Positions 24,083-35,499 of a stretch of 64,000 nucleotides of DNA are shown here, piece after piece. Every line of letters begins with the position of its first letter. The first letter of the stretch is position 1. Under the pieces are notes generated by a model, which saw only the letters and a list, made by a program, of their open reading frames with translations, searched no databases and had not been told where the DNA came from. The stretch comes from Pomphorhynchus laevis (Eukaryota; Acanthocephala; Palaeacanthocephala; Echinorhynchida; Pomphorhynchidae), in contig WNNJ02001615.1 of the NCBI GenBank assembly GCA_012934845.2, forward strand, positions 28,523 through 92,522. The letters are read 5' to 3'. A program made the translations under genes and the position numbers.

Positions 24083-26490
24083 GGAGTTATGAATCAAAGA
24101 TACAATAAATAAGAAATAGAACGAAAAATTTAAATAATATAATTTTACTCAAATTTAGAAATAAATTCATAATTTTTTAATTAAAACCTTTTTAATTTAT
24201 GCAAAAAAAATATAATTTCCATGATTTATTACGTTATAAAAAGATTGTTCACTCATTGATTTATTAGTCATTGATTTACTAGTCATTAATTCATTACTCA
24301 TGATTTATGAATCATTGATTTATTAGTTATATCTTATTACTCATTGATTTGTTAGTTTTAAAACATGGAAATTAAATTTATGCTTTATATATATTTGATA
24401 CGAAAGAATTATCAAAATATTCAATAATTATAAATTATTGACGTTTATAAAAAGACGTATTTTTATAAAATAATTCTTTTACTAAAATGATATAATATAT
24501 ACGTTTATATAATATTATTTTAGTAAAAGCCCGAAAAAAGGTTAATTATTTAAAAAACAAAGATGCTATAAAGCATAAATATGAAGATAAAATATGAAGA
24601 TAATATTAGTTTAATAAAAATTAGAAATCAGGTTTATAATGTTTCTATTGTCGTAATAAAATAAATGTGCTGTCGATTATGAATCAAAGATACAATAAAT
24701 AAGAAATAGAACGAAAAATTTAAATAATATAATTTTACTCAAATTTAGAAATAAATTCATATTTATTTAAAAAAAATCGTAATAAACGCCTTTTAAACGT
24801 TTTGTACTATATTACTTAATAGCAATTTTTTCAAATTTATCATAAATAATAAAAAAATATCATGTCCACAATGAAACTTAAACGTTTAGCTAAAACGTTT
24901 TTAATGAAAAAAATATAAAAATTACATTCATATTTTATATAAATGTGATACAATAGTAATCAAAATATTCAATAATTATAAACATAAATATATTGTGGTA
25001 ATAAAATGAATGAGCGATGAAAAACAAAGATGGTTTAAAATAGGTATAGAATTTGCAATGTATCTAAGCTGCTACAGAAGTAGAAGTTTTGAAATTCATG
25101 TAGTCAATAGTTTCGAAGAAGCTCTTGATTACAAAAACCTATGACCGATCTTCATATTTTAACCCATAACGACGAACTACTTGTATGATTGGACCAATGA
25201 TTAAACCACGTTCAAGTAACATTCCACACGATTCAGAGAGTTACCGGAATGTTGAAAAATGTTGGCGGTATGCAAAATCTGGATAAAGCAGGCAGCCGTC
25301 GATGACTTTTGATTACAAAAATCTAAGACCGATCTTCATATTTTTACCCATAACGACAAACTACTTGTATTATTGCACCAATGATTAAACCACGTTCAAG
25401 CAACATACCGTACAATTTTCAAAGTTTCCGGAATGTACTGGGAGTTATGAATCAAAGATACAATAAATAAGAAATAGAATGAAAAATTTAAATAATATAA
25501 TTTTACTCAAATTTAGAAATAAATTCATAATTTTTTAGTTAAAACTTTTTTCAATTTATTCAAAAAGATATAATTTCTATTATGATTTATTACGTTATAA
25601 AAAGATTGTTCACTCATTGATTTATTAGTCATTGATTTACTAGTCATTAATTCATTACTCATGATTTATGAATCATTGATTTATTAGTTATATCTTATTA
25701 CTCATTGATTTGTTAGTTTTAAAACATGGAAATTAAATTTATGCTTTATATATATTTGATACGAAAGAATTATCAAAATATTCAATAATTATAAATTATT
25801 GACGTTTATAAAAAGACGTATTTTTATAAAATAATTCTTTTACTAAAATGATATAATATATACGTTTATATAATATTATTTTAGTAAAAGCCCGAAAAAA
25901 GGTTAATTATTTAAAAGACAAAGATGCTATAAAGCATAAATATGAAGATAAAATATGAAGATAATATTAGTTTAATAAAAATTAGAAATCAGGTTTATAA
26001 TGTTTCTATTGTCGTAATAAAATAAATGTACTGGGAGTTATGAATCAAAGATACAATAAATAAGAAATAGAACGAAAAATTTAAATAATATAATTTTACT
26101 CAAATTTAGAAATAAATTCATAATTTTTTAGTTAAAACTTTTTTCAATTTATTCAAAAAGATATAATTTCTATTATGATTTATTACGTTATAAAAAGATT
26201 GTTCACTCATTGATTTACTAGTCATTAATTCATTACTCATGATTTATGAATCATTGATTTATTAGTTATATCTTATTACTCATTGATTTGTTAGTTTTAA
26301 AACATGGAAATTAAATTTATGCTTTATATATATTTGATACGAAAGAATTATCAAAATATTCAATAATTATAAATTATTGACGTTTATAAAAAGACGTATT
26401 TTTATAAAATAATTCTTTTACTAAAATGATATAATATATACGTTTATATAATATTATTTTAGTAAAAGCCCGAAAAAAGGTTAATTAAGA
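24083..26490. repeat. ~593-bp repeat units, three main copies
   Basis: Copies begin GGAGTTATGAATCAAAGATA at 24,083, 25,441 and 26,034. The last two are directly tandem with a 593-bp period. Each holds a TCATTGATTTATTAGT-type subrepeat, an inverted pair TTTTACTAAAATGATATAAT / ATAATATTATTTTAGTAAAA, and GCCCGAAAAAAGG. The first is separated from the second by unrelated DNA plus a further partial copy at 24,676-24,760. No coding sequence. Could be a local satellite or a non-autonomous element. Confidence 0.85.
25127..25410. repeat. ~100-bp direct repeat pair, GC-richer
   Basis: 25,127-25,228 and 25,309-25,410 share TTGATTACAAAAA, GACCGATCTTCATATTT, ACCCATAACGAC and CAATGATTAAACCACGTTCA in order. 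On the minus strand they could encode a hydrophobic stretch (GLIIGPIIQVVRRYGLKYED). I do not recognise it. It may be a decayed gene fragment duplicated inside the repeat block. Confidence 0.6.
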
Positions 26491-26599
26491 TATAAACAAG
26501 ATGTTATAAAATTGAATATTATTTCCGTTATTGAATATTATTTCCGTAATGATTTTATATTGTTCACTCATTAATTTTTTAGTTATTAATTAATGGTAC

Positions 26600-26864
26600 A
26601 AGTTTAATTATTTTAAAATATAAAAACTTGCACACCGCGAACAACTAATTTCAATTTGTTTTTAACTGTTTGAACACTTTCTTTTATTTGTTTAATTCTT
26701 ACTTTTAATTTGTCTTGCGGTGTTGTTGTTCTTACTCTGCATTGTTGTGACGCTTTTATTTGCAAGACCTTTGCTTCTTCAAATAATTCCCTGAATTAGC
26801 CTGATTTCCAAAGATCGAGTGTCCTTTGGGGAGTTCTGCGGATTAAATTTGTTTTTCGGCTCAT
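26600..26864 (-). mobile_element. fragment of an RT-bearing retroelement, N-terminal part
   Basis: Minus-strand frame: RTPQRTLDLWKSG, then FRELFEEAKVLQIKASQQC and a lysine-rich helix. It resembles the RL.LW..G....L..EA..LQ block found upstream of the RT domain in the same invertebrate retroelement group as 20,725-21,471. It is interrupted and isolated. Assignment rests on a short pattern. Confidence 0.45.
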
Positions 26865-26869
26865 TATTC

Positions 26870-28190
26870 TCTGCAGCAAAATTTAACTAATTACAATGAT
26901 TTCTTTAAGAGCAATCTCATCATGTCCAGTAAGTCCGTTTGCATTCACTATGTATCAATCACTATGAAATGCAATCACCATTATACTGTGGGAGATAAAT
27001 GAGGTTGGGACGCCATGAAATGATATCAATGTACATTGTTGATTCGGTCGATTGTTATAATATTATTATACGGTACCACATATAAATATAAGAATTGCAT
27101 TTATATTTTATAAAAGAATTACAAAAGAAATATACAAAATATTCAACCATTATAGGAAAAGATGAATGTACCGAGCATAAATGAAAAATGCTATGAAACA
27201 GAGATAAAACGAAACGTTTTTATATTTTTATTTTAATAAAATCTAGTTTACTAAAATATATCACTTATAAACAGTTTCGATGTGATAGAAAGAACGGTGA
27301 TTATCTTATGAGCACCGGTGATATCTTATTGTCTCATTTGAGCAAGATATTATCTCATCTTATTACATTAGAAGACTATAGATAAAGCACGACCTTGGAT
27401 CATAGAACGATGTGCTATTATAGTAATAACTAATAAATATGAAGAGTAACTTGAATAATTTGTGTTTGAAACTATCGCAATTCATCAGAAATCAAAAGAT
27501 ATCCAAATTTCACGACTGTTCAACAAATGCCTATTTACAAAATAAAAAAACTGTGATCACAATCAATCATTAAGGAAAGGCATTTTAGGAATACATTAAT
27601 AGCAGATAATATACATTAGACTGAGATTGAGTTCGATATTTTTATAGAGTGATCAAAAATCTGGAGGGAAGAAAGTTAAAAATATTGATAAATCTAGTTC
27701 GCTATTTGACTCAACTACCTAAAATAATTGACAGAATTATTAAAGAACAATTAACAAACATATATGTTTTTATTAAATCGGAGATTTTTACATGAATATT
27801 TTGACTTTTTAAAATGTTTTTTCTCAGAACATCTAAGAAAAAGTTTCAATTTTTTAAACTTTTTGCATTTTTATTAAACCTTTAATACAGTCGGTAAATA
27901 TATGTTCAAAGCAGTTGTTCTTATTAGCACTATTAACATACTCAACTGAGAAATCTAATCAACGTCAAAATGAGAATATATATAATGATTTAAAAATAAT
28001 TATTAATAAAATTTATCACCATTTTTTATTTAATTAGTATCTAATTAAAGCATTTTGATTTTTATGAACTAAATCATTTTTAATAAAGAATTTGCTTTCT
28101 TTTATTTAAAAAATAATTATAAATTATAATTACATAATTATTAATTATGTAATTATATAATGTATTTCAGTCAGAGATCATATTGCCGGG
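26870..28190. other. AT-rich spacer
   Basis: No gene recognised. A moderately GC-richer patch lies at 26,930-27,060. The far end (27,800-28,190) resembles the AT-rich flanks seen near 41.6 kb and 55.2 kb. Confidence 0.35.
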
Positions 28191-29300
28191 AAAACAAAGT
28201 TCACAGATCAAAAATAACTTGTCAGTAGTACAAATCAAATCAGCTAACTGAGACTACTTATTTAATATTATATAAATTAAAAATAAAGATAAATAATAAA
28301 TAATTATATAAGATTTTATCTTTTTGCTTTACCGGTCAGTCAAATCAGTTAACTAACACTACGTATTTAATATCATATAAATTAAAAATAAAGATAAATA
28401 ATAAATAATTATACAAGCTTTATACAATTTATATTTATATCAGGTTAATATTTAAAATTTAAATTTAAAATAAATATCAATTGTTATGAATTGGCTAATA
28501 AATATCAGACGGTGTATTAGATCAGTACAAAAGCATCTATGACTGCTCTAAAAGTGCGGCGCATATTTAAAAGATTAATTTCATTGAAAGTGTTTATTAA
28601 GCATCCACATCAGATCAGATAACTGAGAAAGTCCACAGGTCAATAATAACTTGTCAGTAAAATAAATCACATCAAAAAACCGAGTCTATGTATATTATAC
28701 GATGTATAAATAAAAATAAAGATAAATAATAAATAATTATATAAGTTTTATACAATTTATATTTATATCAGGTTAATATTTAAAATTGAAATTTAAAATA
28801 AAAACCAATTGTTATGAATTGACTAATAAATATCAGACGAAGAATCCGAATAAAGATTAGAGGTCATCAAAAGGAACTTCTATGTTTTCACGTTTCAGCT
28901 TCTATTCCTCAACCCAACATAGCAGCGGGGCCAAATAAGTGTTAAGGAGTATTTCAACTGATGAAATTTGATTATATAGTATCTTATTTATTAGTTGAAA
29001 GAGTGAAAAAAATATTTATTTAATCGAATTTTCAATATCCTACTGCTATCATCTTCAGGAGTAAATGTTACAAAATATTTTTACTATTTTATATTTGTAA
29101 AAATATTTTGTAACATTTACTCCTGAAGATGATAGCAGTAGGCTATTGAAAATTCGTTTAATAAATATTTTACTTCACTCTCTCCACTAAAAAAATCCAA
29201 TATGAGTGAACAATCAATTTATAGTATCTTATTCTAATACAAGGTATATTATTTATTATCCATCCATACAAATTTTCCTTTAATGATTTTAAATTTATTT
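28190..29300 (-). mobile_element. Penelope-like 3' region with several terminal-repeat copies
   Basis: At least three partial copies of the PLE terminal unit are stacked here (28,215-28,320, 28,335-28,520, 28,640-28,960). They end in the hairpin block at 28,860-28,940, the palindrome 29,024-29,155, and a tail shared with 10,810-10,900 (TAGTATCTTATTCTAATAC, TATATTATTTATTATCCATC). PLE coding sequence follows on the minus strand from about 29,480. Confidence 0.65.
29024..29155. repeat. 59-bp-arm palindrome (second copy)
   Basis: Arms 29,024-29,083 and 29,097-29,155 with a 14-bp spacer. The whole block is the reverse complement of 17,453-17,584, including the spacer. See that entry. Confidence 0.9.
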
Positions 29301-29886
29301 TTAATATTATTGTGTTGATTTATATATTTTACTATTTTCTCTTTGATGGTATTTGTATAGTATCCTAGTTCGAAATATGCATTTATTAAATTATTTAAAT
29401 GATTTTAAAGAAAACTAATATCGTCACAAATTGTTGCAATTCTTAAAATTTCATTATTTAATGTATTAAACTTAATATTATATGGCATGCATGAATGCTC
29501 ATGCAAAAATATGTTTATCGTAAATATGAATGTTATCTTTATGATATAAATTAAAAGTAGTTTTAATTGATGTTTGTATAATGTTCATATCTAGATATGC
29601 ACCTTTATCGGTTTTGTTAAGAATAAGGATTTCTGGATAAATTTGTTCGCTTATTGAATAAAAATTGCTAGAATTAAATACACATATATCATCAATGTAT
29701 CGAAACATATATTTCATATCTTTATATAATTTAGATTTATTTTTTAAACAGTTATGAACAAATTCATATTCTATAAAGCTTAAAAATAAGTAAGCTATAA
29801 TTGGGATCCTATTACCACCCATTGGAACACCTTTTACTTGTCTAAATATTGATGTCCCTACTTTTAAATCTGATCTGTATTTGTCA
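29300..29886 (-). mobile_element. Penelope-like element, RT C-terminal half (split by a LINE)
   Basis: Minus-strand frame with VKGVPMGGN, YLFLSFIEYEFV, the catalytic-type FRYIDDICVF, then EQIYPEILILNKTDKGAYL and DMNI. These match PLE reverse transcriptase motifs (G.MGG, RYIDD, LDL.I). PLEs are telomerase-related retroelements without LTRs of the viral type. The upstream half of the RT lies beyond the LINE insertion at 32.7-34 kb. The element is broken in several places. Confidence 0.85.
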
Positions 29887-29903
29887 AAATACAGATCAGA
29901 TTT
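29866..29903. repeat. 17-bp-arm perfect palindrome at PLE/LINE junction
   Basis: AAATCTGATCTGTATTT (29,866-29,882) and AAATACAGATCAGATTT (29,887-29,903) are exact inverses around GTCA. The point coincides with the change from PLE (left) to LINE (right). Confidence 0.85.
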
Positions 29904-32710
29904 GTCTAAATCCGATCTTATCCTCAACCTATTCACCAAGTAATCCATCGATATCTTCTGTCTCACCGAATCCTGGCACTCAAATTCCGAAGACCTTTTC
30001 ATTCACCGTCTGCTCTCTGCCAGTTGCTCCCTAGTCGAATCCGCCCGCCCCCTCAGCTCATGCCCTTATAAATTCTCTAATCATGGCGGCATCGTCGCAT
30101 TCGCGCGTCACCCTTCGTCTCTTCGCAAAATCAATCCCCCTTTCAGTCCTTGCTCTTTTGAATTGCTGACTTGTCGTTATTCTAGCCCGATCAGTCTAAA
30201 TCTCGCCATTGTATACCGTTCTGGTTCATCAGCTCCTACATCCTTATTTTTTACCGAACTCGCTGACCTCCTTTCTCATTGTTATTTGTCATCAATCCCT
30301 TCACTCGTTCTAGGCGACCACCCGTTTCATCAACATTATATACAACTACAATTACAAACTTATCTCTACGGCCCCCACACATATCCTTGGTGGGGCACTC
30401 GACATCATCGCTGGTCCGAACATTTTGCTGCATACACATCACTGCCCATCTCTGATCTTGGTCTATCCGATCACTTTCTCGTCACCATTGATCTCACTCA
30501 CAACCACACCCCTCCTCACACACATACAATCCTACGTCACCTTTGGAGTAATCTTGACCTCTCCCTTCTCCGCTCTGCCTTACTCAAATAGTCTCTATCC
30601 TATTCCACAATAACATATTCATCTCATCACGATCTCGCCTTTCTTTTCGACTTTGAACTCACATCCACTCTCAATCTTCTCCAGCCCTTCAAGTCTCACC
30701 CACACCGTCGCTTGCACAGTTCCCCATGTGACATCCAATGCCTACTCTCAAAGCGTCGACTCCGGCATGCTTTTCGAGTCAGCGCTTTCTCAGACGTAAT
30801 TTCAGCTCGATCCGTGATTCAGTCTTTCCGTGATTCCTATCTTGCTCTTCGCCGGTCTCATCTCAACCTACTAAGTACCAAACGCAATTTCTTCTGGCAG
30901 CATAATTCCCCATGTGACATCCAATGCCTACTCTCAAAGCGTCGACTCCGCCATGCTTTTCGAGTCACCGCTTTCTCAGACGTAATTTCAGCTCGATCCG
31001 TGTTTCAGTCTTTCCGTGATTCCTATCTTGCTCTTCGACGGTCTCATCTCAACCTACTACGTACCAAACGCAATTTCTTCTGGCAGCATAAAATCATCAC
31101 TTCATTCAACTCTAAGACACTCTGGCATACTTTTAACTCAATACTTGCTCATTCATCTTCGCCGTGCAACATCAATGCCCATTATTATTCGTCATTTCTC
31201 CAGACTAAAGTATCCACGTTGCTCTCCAACACCCCGATCTCTATCCTATCCCACTCTGCCCCGCCTAGCATCATTCTTCCGGAACTCTTTCATCTTCTCC
31301 CTATCTCACCTAACGAAGTATCATATATCCTCATGTCCTTGCCCAACGAAACTTTACCTGCCGATCCCCTGCCTACTCACATATTAAAATCCATATGCTC
31401 ATCGATATCCCCATTTCTCACAACCTTGTTTAACTCCTCCATTCGCAGTCGTATCTTCCCTTCACACTGGAAATCTGCAATCGTTCGTGCCCTCCTTAAG
31501 AAACAATCGCTCGACCCCTTCCTTCCTTCTAGCTATCGCCCCATTTCACTACTCCCTACTCTTTCTAAGCTCTTAGAACGCCTCATCTTAATACAGATCA
31601 ACGCTTATCTCTCCTCATCCAATCTGTACCCTCCTTTCCAATCCGCTTTCCGCTCTAATCACTTCACATAAATCGCCTGCATGAAAGTTTACAACGACTT
31701 ACTCATTTCTCGAGACAAGTCTCTATATAGTGTTCTCATCTCTCTCGACCTCTCCTCCGCATTTGACATTGTCGACCACTCTGTCCTCCTTTCTCGCCAT
31801 CGTTATGATTACGGCTTTTCTTCCTCCTCCGTAGCATGGTTTGCCTCATATATATCCGACCGTTCCTTTCGTGTCTGTTCTAATTCATCATCCTCCCTTC
31901 CCATGCCTATCTTTTGCGGGGTCCCACAAGGTTCAGTCCTAGGTACCCTGCTTTTATCTCTTCTGCTTGGCGATCTCTCTCCGTTCTTCAAACCTTTCTC
32001 CTTTAATGTCATGCAATATGCCGATGACATCCTAATTTACGCTCATGCACCCGCACATCGCATACACGATATCGGCATTTCTGACTCGAACTGTCTTTCT
32101 TCTATCTACAAACGTATCTTCAATCTCCATCTCGTTCTAAACCCCGACAAGTCCAAAATAATGTTGATCCTCCCCCGTAAACCAAACATATCTCCTCCCA
32201 ATTTATCACCTTTCTTTTAAACCCTTCGTCCGTGACAAGGTCCGCTCGTCTAACTTAATTCCTTGTGACATCCGCCGTATCCGCCCCCGTATCGACTTCC
32301 GTTCTTGTATGTCTCTTCTTTCATTGTTTCTTTTCCATAAAATCGATTGCTGCCTTAGCCTTTTCGCCTATTCCCCAAAATCCATCATCCTATCCCTACA
32401 AAGAATAATCAACACCGCCGTTCGAGTGCTCTTTCGTCTCCGTGGCTACACCCACCTCGCTATCGCTGCGTTCCCGCCATACCATCTTATTCCACGTTCC
32501 CAGTTACTCCAACAACTACGGTCTCCGATCCTTCCTCGTCGCCGCCTCAGTCGCCTGGAATCAATTCCCGCTCGACGTCTGCCGCTCTCCCTCCTTTATC
32601 ACATTCAAAGACCGCCTCCGTTTACACCTTCTCGACACTCGATTTACATTATTGTTTAGTTGTGGTCATGTAAGCGTGTGCTGTCACGCATTAGCCACAT
32701 TAAAATAAAT
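29904..32710 (+). mobile_element. L2/CR1-like LINE inserted into a PLE
   Basis: 5'-truncated at the start of the endonuclease (FCLTESWHS, then HGGIVAF, VYRSGS, LVLGD, GLSDHF). The RT has SSYRPISLLPTLSKLLERL, LDLSSAFDIVDH (motif A), CGVPQGSVLGTLLLSL and NVMQYADDILIY (motif C intact). The C-terminal domain includes RIINTAVRVLFR and RSFLVAASVAWNQFPLD, typical of L2/CR1-group elements. It ends in a CATTAGCCACATTAAAATAAA tail. Coding frames are broken (stops near 30,588, 31,670 and 32,218, and frame changes around 30.6 and 32.4 kb). The plus strand is strikingly C/T-rich against the AT-rich host DNA. PLE sequence on both sides (to 29,886 and from ~32,720) shows it landed inside a minus-strand PLE. 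Confidence 0.9.
30720..31091 (+). repeat. in-frame 186-bp tandem duplication inside LINE
   Basis: TTCCCCATGTGACATCC starts at 30,720 and again at 30,906. Both copies encode CDIQCLLSKRRLRHAFRV, then SFRDSYLALRRSHLNLL and KRNFFWQH. The period is 186 bp, 62 codons, so the frame is kept. Only a handful of bases differ. Confidence 0.95.
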
Positions 32711-32714
32711 CTTT

Positions 32715-34060
32715 TTTTTATAATTTTGATTTATTAAAATATTAAAAGATTCTAATAATTCTATTTTATCCATATATTTATATTTACTTGATGGCTTAAT
32801 TTTTGTTAGATTTGTGTTATAGTTATTATAACATATATATGTATATCTTTTCCGAATATAAGATTAATTAATTTTACTAACACTTCTTTAATATCTACTA
32901 ATTCTAGATTTGTATAAAGCGTACTAAAATCGTACGTATTTATATTCGAAAAAATTATTCCTTTTGTGTGTTCTAAATATACTTTTGTAGAATTAATACT
33001 AAAATTGTGTTTTATACAAGTATTATTTTCGATTACCCTACATTATTTTTTGAAGTGTGCTTTAATTACTTTAATTATTTTATTCATATAAACCGAAATC
33101 GGTTTCAATATACATTTAAAAGCATCACATATGAACCTAGGTTTTATTGGATTTTTATGTAATTTTGGATTTCAATATAATAAAGGTATAGTTTTATTAT
33201 CTGATTCAATTTTTATCCATTGTATAACAATGACTTGTAATAATTGTTTCTAAACTTAAATCACTACATTCATATGTTGTGTTTATATTTAAATCATTAT
33301 TATTAACTTCTTTCATCAGTATATCATAATAAAGCTTTTTTACATATGAAGACAAAGTTATTACTAGCTTTATCAATAGTTGTTATTATATAGTTATCCT
33401 TTAATTTAGTAAGTTCTGTATACATATCTTTATTAATTTGATCTTTCCTTTTATAATTGTTTGTTATTTTCATTTTCTTTTTATTTTATCTAATATATAA
33501 GTTTTCCAAATGTTCATCTTTGATGTATTTAAGCTTTTACTATTAATCAGCTTATTAAAGTAAGCATTCAAGTCATTATATCACGAATTGTAAATTTTAT
33601 TTTTATTGTTATTATTTAATCTATATTTATACCCTTTTGATAGCATTTTCCTTAATTCATTATTTTCGATTAATTCTAGATTATGAGTGAATATATGCTC
33701 ATTTATCATGATATAGTTATCCTTTAATTTAGTAAGTTCTTTATACATATCTTTATTAATTTGATCTTTCCTTTTATAATTGTTTGTTATTTTCATTTTC
33801 TCTCTAATTTTATCTAATATATAACTTTTCCAAATGTTTATCTTTGATGTATAACTTCTATTGATTAGTCTCTAGTTTAGGCTAAATGCCTGAACTATAG
33901 AAATGCTAACTTTTGCTTTATAATAACTTAATACATTTAAATAAATATTTTGAATTGATATTTCAAAAATAGTATTTCTAAAATAAATAGTATTTCTAAT
34001 TATCGGAATGTACATGATTCCTTCTTGAACTCGATATTGTTTACAAGCAATCAAATTTTA
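32715..34060 (-). mobile_element. Penelope-like element, N-terminal and RT palm half
   Basis: Minus strand, in order: INEHIFTHNLELIENNELRK then KGYKYR (33.7 kb; the H..T.NL.LI.N..LR.....G..YR block before the RT), a helical LTKLKDNYI block (33.4 and 33.7 kb, duplicated), LYWNPKLHKNP (33.2 kb; LPKLHK motif) and NTYDFSTLYTNLELVDI (32.9 kb; RT motif A). The reading frames are broken. It continues on the other side of the LINE at 29.3-29.89 kb. Confidence 0.8.
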
Positions 34061-34345
34061 TAAATCAAAATAATGCATTAATCAAATACGATGATTTATT
34101 TTTTACAACAATATCTGGTCACATTCAAAAATAATATTCCCGATCTAATATGTAAATATGTAAATGTTACTATCCGTAAATTCTTAAATCGAGGTATGAA
34201 ATTCTAAACTTGAATATTTATTGTATTAATATTCAAATATAAGTGATAACATGAAATTTTCGTTAATAATCAAAAGAAATATTTAACGATTGAAAAATAA
34301 TTAAACATATTAAATGGCTTTTTATTAAAACAATCGGTTTAAGTT
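33880..34345 (+). repeat. ~465-bp dispersed repeat, copy 1
   Basis: Almost identical to 56,480-56,945, sharing GAAATGCTAACTTTTG, CGGAATGTACATGATTCCTT, CTTGAACTCGATATTGTTTA and so on to AACAATCGGTTTAAGTTAC. Part of it (CTTGAACTCGATATTGTTTA, then a run toward TTTTAT) also resembles the 5' flank of the CBP20-like genes at 42,780 and 46,745. It precedes the makorin-like fragment at 34.8 kb. Confidence 0.85.
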
Positions 34346-34792
34346 ACGCAATTTTTTTCTAAAATTTTTGCTTTTATAAATCAAAAATTTGAAATTTTGA
34401 AAAGTTAAATTTGTACTTTCTTAATTATTTATTTGCTACGCTTCTAAATTAATATAGACAGAAATTAAAAGATTTTATGGCAACTATATATCTTCAGATT
34501 TTGATTTTAGAGAAGCACTAAATTTATCAAGATGGAATCTAGGAATACATTATCAAATATTAGCAACGTCTTTCTTCGTACAGCAACAATTTAAGAAATG
34601 CTGATTTGGATAACTTTTTTGGGACAGTGAACATGATATTTGTCCTTGCGAACTTGTGCATTGACTTATAGAAGCCAGATTAGCACAAAGAGGTGAAAAT
34701 CTGTTAAGTGGTACCCCTTCCATTTCAAAAGAATATGAGCAAATGGTGACATATCACGATATTGAATATCTAATCCCCTGATTGATTCTCCG

Positions 34793-34960
34793 AATCCTGC
34801 AGTATGTAGTTTCTATCAAACCTCTGGGTGTTGTGAAAATCCAAATTGCGAACGAGTTCACGGTGAATTTTGTAAAGTGTGCGAACAATACGCTCTCAAC
34901 CCGAAAAACGAAAAGCAAAGAAACTTTTGTTCAATTCTTTTGATTGATACCGATTCTTAA
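34793..34960 (+). pseudogene. makorin-like zinc-finger fragment
   Basis: Frame: NPAVCSFYQTSGCCENPNCE then RVHGEFCKVCEQYALNPKNE and KQRN. The spacing C-x7-C-x5-C-x3-H is a CCCH zinc finger, and the following HG.FC..C....L.P....QR is the cysteine/histidine block specific to makorin RING E3 ligases. Nothing recognisable of the other CCCH fingers or RING follows; stops lie just downstream and upstream. A related piece with the RING is at 49.7-50.1 kb. Most likely a decayed gene copy. Confidence 0.7.
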
Positions 34961-35229
34961 AAACAAACGTGCTTTAGTACTTTTTGGAATTTTTAATTTC
35001 AAACTTTTGAAAATCAGTGTACTATTTTACAAAAACAGAATGTATTCTGAAGGTTTAATCAAGCAATGTGAAATTGTATTAACTTTTCTATTTAAAATGT
35101 AAATACTGAAATTTAGTTGAAAATTTCACTATTTTTCGTCATCTTATAATTTATAATTATGAGATGACAAAAAATATAATTAAAAAATTATAAAAATTAT
35201 AATTATGATTATAATTATAATTGTCAAAT

Positions 35230-35375
35230 GATGATACCATTCCGCGTGAATTTTTTAGTAATCATATAAGCCCGACGCGAAAGAATGACGAATGCCGTTT
35301 CGTCATCACTATGACTCATCAGTCCCAGTTCCCTCCCACTGCTGGATGCAGAGGAAGACTAGCAGACGGCAATCA
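35230..35375 (-). mobile_element. short hammerhead-bearing element
   Basis: Read on the minus strand: ribozyme (35,373-35,291), then TTCTTTCGCGTCGGGCTTAT, then ATTCACGCGGAAT ending near 35,237. The same order of blocks is found at 57,998-58,260 and, more diverged, at 62.47-62.63 and 62.79-62.95 kb. No coding capacity, so a SINE- or retrozyme-like non-autonomous element. Confidence 0.75.
35291..35373 (-). ncRNA. hammerhead ribozyme (type III layout)
   Basis: On the minus strand: GCCGUC (35,370-35,365) with GUC as cleavage triplet, stem I opening UGCUAG (35,364-35,359), core CUGAUGA (35,322-35,316), stem II GUCAU-AGUG-AUGAC (35,315-35,302), core GAAA (35,301-35,298), and stem III partner CGGCAUU (35,297-35,291). 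Stem III pairs GCCG with CGGC plus flanking bases. Stem I is partly mismatched, so cleavage may be weaker than at 62.8 kb. Confidence 0.8.
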
Positions 35376-35499
35376 ACGAATGAATCAAGTATAATTGTTA
35401 ATTCTGTAACGAAATTACTTCGCACGAGAAACAATGTGGAAATTCAGAATCAAAATAAACAAATTGAAAATCAACAAACAAGAGTTTTGCACTTAAAGT

